64,000 nt of DNA. Source: Penelope pileata (Eukaryota > Chordata > Aves > Galliformes > Cracidae). Positions within the stretch are counted from its first letter, which is position 1, and every line of letters starts with the position of its first letter. This document shows, in pieces, positions 62,303 to 64,000 of this stretch. Under the pieces are notes generated by a model that was given only the letters and a program-made list of their open reading frames with translations, did not search any database and had not been told where the DNA came from. The stretch is from NCBI GenBank assembly GCA_013396635.1, contig WBMW01000170.1, positions 1,092,896 through 1,156,895 of the forward strand, in the 5' to 3' direction. Both the position numbers and the translations under genes were made by a program.

Positions 62303-63014
62303 AATAAAGTAGTATTATCACTCTTTAGAGGAAAAGAAGACCAAAAAACAACAAGATTTGCAACTACCTCTGCAATGTATTACTTAGACTAACTTTAAGT
62401 AAGTCTTTCCTAACTTCTGTACTCAACAGAGTGGAGTACATTCACGTTTAGCTGCCTTCTCCCCCTGACTCTTCCCCCCATAGCTGTTTGGAAGTTGATT
62501 CTATTAATAGTGATCAATGCCAGGCACATGACATGTCTAATGTTACTGAAAATAACGCAGAAATCAAATTTAAACAGCACAGCAAAGAAAGAAAGTGTAG
62601 AAAACACTTATGTTGAAGAGCCTCTGATCTGATTAATGCTGTGACTTAACACATTCACAGTCACGTTCCTACTGCACATTAAATTGTTTACCTAAAAGCC
62701 ACACTATATATTTTTCCCCTGCCACAATGAGTAGAAGTTGTAAGCTCTCTGACTCAGAGTTTTAGGCATCTCCAATGTTTCCACGCTGTTTAGACGAGCC
62801 GCAGAGCTCCGCAGACCATCGCAGTTCCTGTGTTCCAGCTCAGCTGGCAGGGCCGCTTGCCATTTTCCATTACACAAGCTGGGGCTGCAGAGCCCTGCCA
62901 GCAGCACGGCCGTCCCGGCGGACAGCCCTCCTCCTCCTCCACGCTCCCCTTCCCATTCCCTCTCATCAGCTGCCAGCACTTCGCCCACCAGACTGAAGTC
63001 TCAGCTTCAGAAAG

Positions 63015-63150
63015 ATTACTATTATTGTTATGACAGCGTTCAGAAGGCAACCCTGTTGTGCTAGGTGTTTTACAGACACGTAGAGAAGGAAGTTCCCTTA
63101 CCAAAGGCAGAAACCCTCAGAGCAAAGAAGGTTAATAGACAGGTTAAGCA
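63015..63150 (+). repeat. Ancient amniote interspersed repeat relic
   Basis: The pattern attactattattgttatgac, then ctgttgtgctaggtgtttta, cagacacgtagagaaggaag and ttcccttaccaaa, ending ttaatagacaggttaa, follows a repeat common in turtles and crocodilians (tattattgttatgat, then tgtgctaggcgctgtacaaa and agtccctgcccc). The exact family (CR1/L3-like or a SINE) could not be fixed. A related scrap is at about 13299-13400. Confidence 0.5.
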
Positions 63151-64000
63151 AACACAGCTGGGGGTACAAGAATGGGGTCAGCCCTATCCACCCACCCAGG
63201 TGGCATGCAGCAGCAGGAGGGTCACACCAGGCAAACACAGGGAGCAGACTGGATGCTTACACTTGCCCTTTTCTGCCTTTAAAGAAATAACACCCCAGTC
63301 ACGATTGCAGTCAATTAAGTTTCACAAGCATCCAGAGGTATCCCAAACAAAAGCCAAGTTAACAAGTTATTCTTGGGTTTGAGAAATGTTATGAGAGCTT
63401 CACGCTAGTCAAACTTTGCTCTCTCAGAAGACAGCAAGAGAATACACATATGAAAGTAATAAACCCTACTCCCATTTTTCAAGTGCTTAAAACAATCATG
63501 GCACTAAGCGAACACTCAAAGCTTCATTTTAAGTACACAGGGCAGGAGAATATTTGTAGAGGAGCAGCTGTAGCCAAGGGTACTAGTTTTTCTACATTCT
63601 TGCTAAAATTGATGGAGTGAATACTGCACTGGCTCTGCAAGACTTCTGCCTTTTTCATTAGGCTCACTTCTCATGGCATCAATAGTCAGAGTACGAGGAA
63701 ACCCGGCATCACCGCACAGCCACCCTTCCCCCTCCGAAGGTCAGCAGGATATTTGACTGCTCGTTCTCCCTACAATTATTCCAACTTGCAAATAAGTTGA
63801 TTATGTTAATCAACGAACACCATTTGGAGATGTGCTCTTCTCTTTGAAGCACTCTCCAAAGACTTGCTTACAAGGAAAGCTCACAAATTCAGCCACACCA
63901 AAGGTTATTAAATTCCAAATGTTAAAAGGTGTTATGGTGTTAGAATCTGTTGCACAAACTGCAACTAACTCACGCCATCTTTTAGTTTCACACTGGTTAC

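Larger units (their letters stand above)
41650..64000 (-). other. DUSP16: DUSP16 locus, 3' portion (gene span inside the window)
   Basis: The extent of DUSP16 (MAP kinase phosphatase 7) visible here, transcribed right to left. Four coding exons are mapped with matching splice phases; the intron 5' of the first of these runs off the window at 64000. The missing N-terminus corresponds to about 122 residues in human numbering, including the start codon, most of the rhodanese-like domain and the basic MAP kinase docking motif. No open frame resembling it was found between 56448 and 64000. The gene faces BORCS5 tail to tail, the same arrangement as in human 12p13. Confidence 0.88.
56448..64000 (-). 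other. DUSP16: DUSP16 upstream intron, truncated by the window edge
   Basis: Starts at the acceptor tctctcacag and runs off the window. It contains a CR1 tail (about 56983-57034), a GalHop-like mariner fragment (about 57035-57392), G-rich runs near 57907-57920, an AT-rich palindromic stretch near 62275-62300 and an ancient repeat relic (about 63015-63150). The stretch 62780-62960 is GC-richer but shows no exon I can identify. The remaining N-terminal DUSP16 exons were not found. Confidence 0.8.

Noticed and set aside
56448..64000. Possible N-terminal DUSP16 exon(s) encoding the rhodanese domain
   Set aside because: No frame on the - strand resembles the expected sequence (for example around LLIDSRPFVEYN). 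The GC-richer patch at 62780-62960 encodes nothing similar.

Overview
The window is ordinary vertebrate chromosomal DNA, almost certainly from a bird and probably a galliform such as chicken. The grounds are split genes with GT-AG introns, CR1 LINE 3' ends carrying the short ATTCTATGA-type tails, a mariner fragment that matches the galliform GalHop family as I recall it, a Charlie-type hAT element, and amniote MIR relics. It also carries draft-assembly scars: N runs at 14758-14780 and 46681-46685, and single Ns at 10409 and 47284.

Two protein-coding genes lie tail to tail, as in the vertebrate BORCS5-DUSP16 block (human 12p13). BORCS5 is on the + strand and only its last two coding exons are visible (20866-21023 and 35027-35257, separated by a 14.0 kb intron). 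They encode about 129 of the roughly 196 residues expected; the N-terminal exons lie upstream of the window. DUSP16 (MKP-7) is on the - strand with four coding exons, in transcript order 56284-56447, 49968-50127, 49063-49186 and 45721-44542. A long 3' UTR follows, probably to about 41650. The exons encode about 542 residues: the end of the rhodanese/CH2 domain, the complete dual-specificity phosphatase catalytic core with its HCLAGISRS loop, and the long C-terminal tail. About 122 N-terminal residues lie beyond position 64000.

Layout: 1-20865 BORCS5 intron or 5' flank, with a hAT transposon at 10023-11310 disrupted by an apparent assembly duplication; 20866-35257 BORCS5 exons and last intron, with two CR1 tails; 35258 to about 41645 BORCS5 3' UTR and convergent intergenic DNA; about 41645-64000 DUSP16 3' UTR, exons and introns, including a 110-bp tandem duplication next to the acceptor of the catalytic exon and a CR1/mariner pair near 57 kb.

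The two products are not in one pathway: BORCS5 is a subunit of the lysosome-positioning BORC complex, and DUSP16 dephosphorylates JNK and p38 MAP kinases. I see no RNA genes, CRISPR arrays or bacterial-type features, and no convincing undescribed system. The most useful observations are assembly artefacts, transposon structure with target-site duplications, and possible DUSP16 3' UTR and splicing features.
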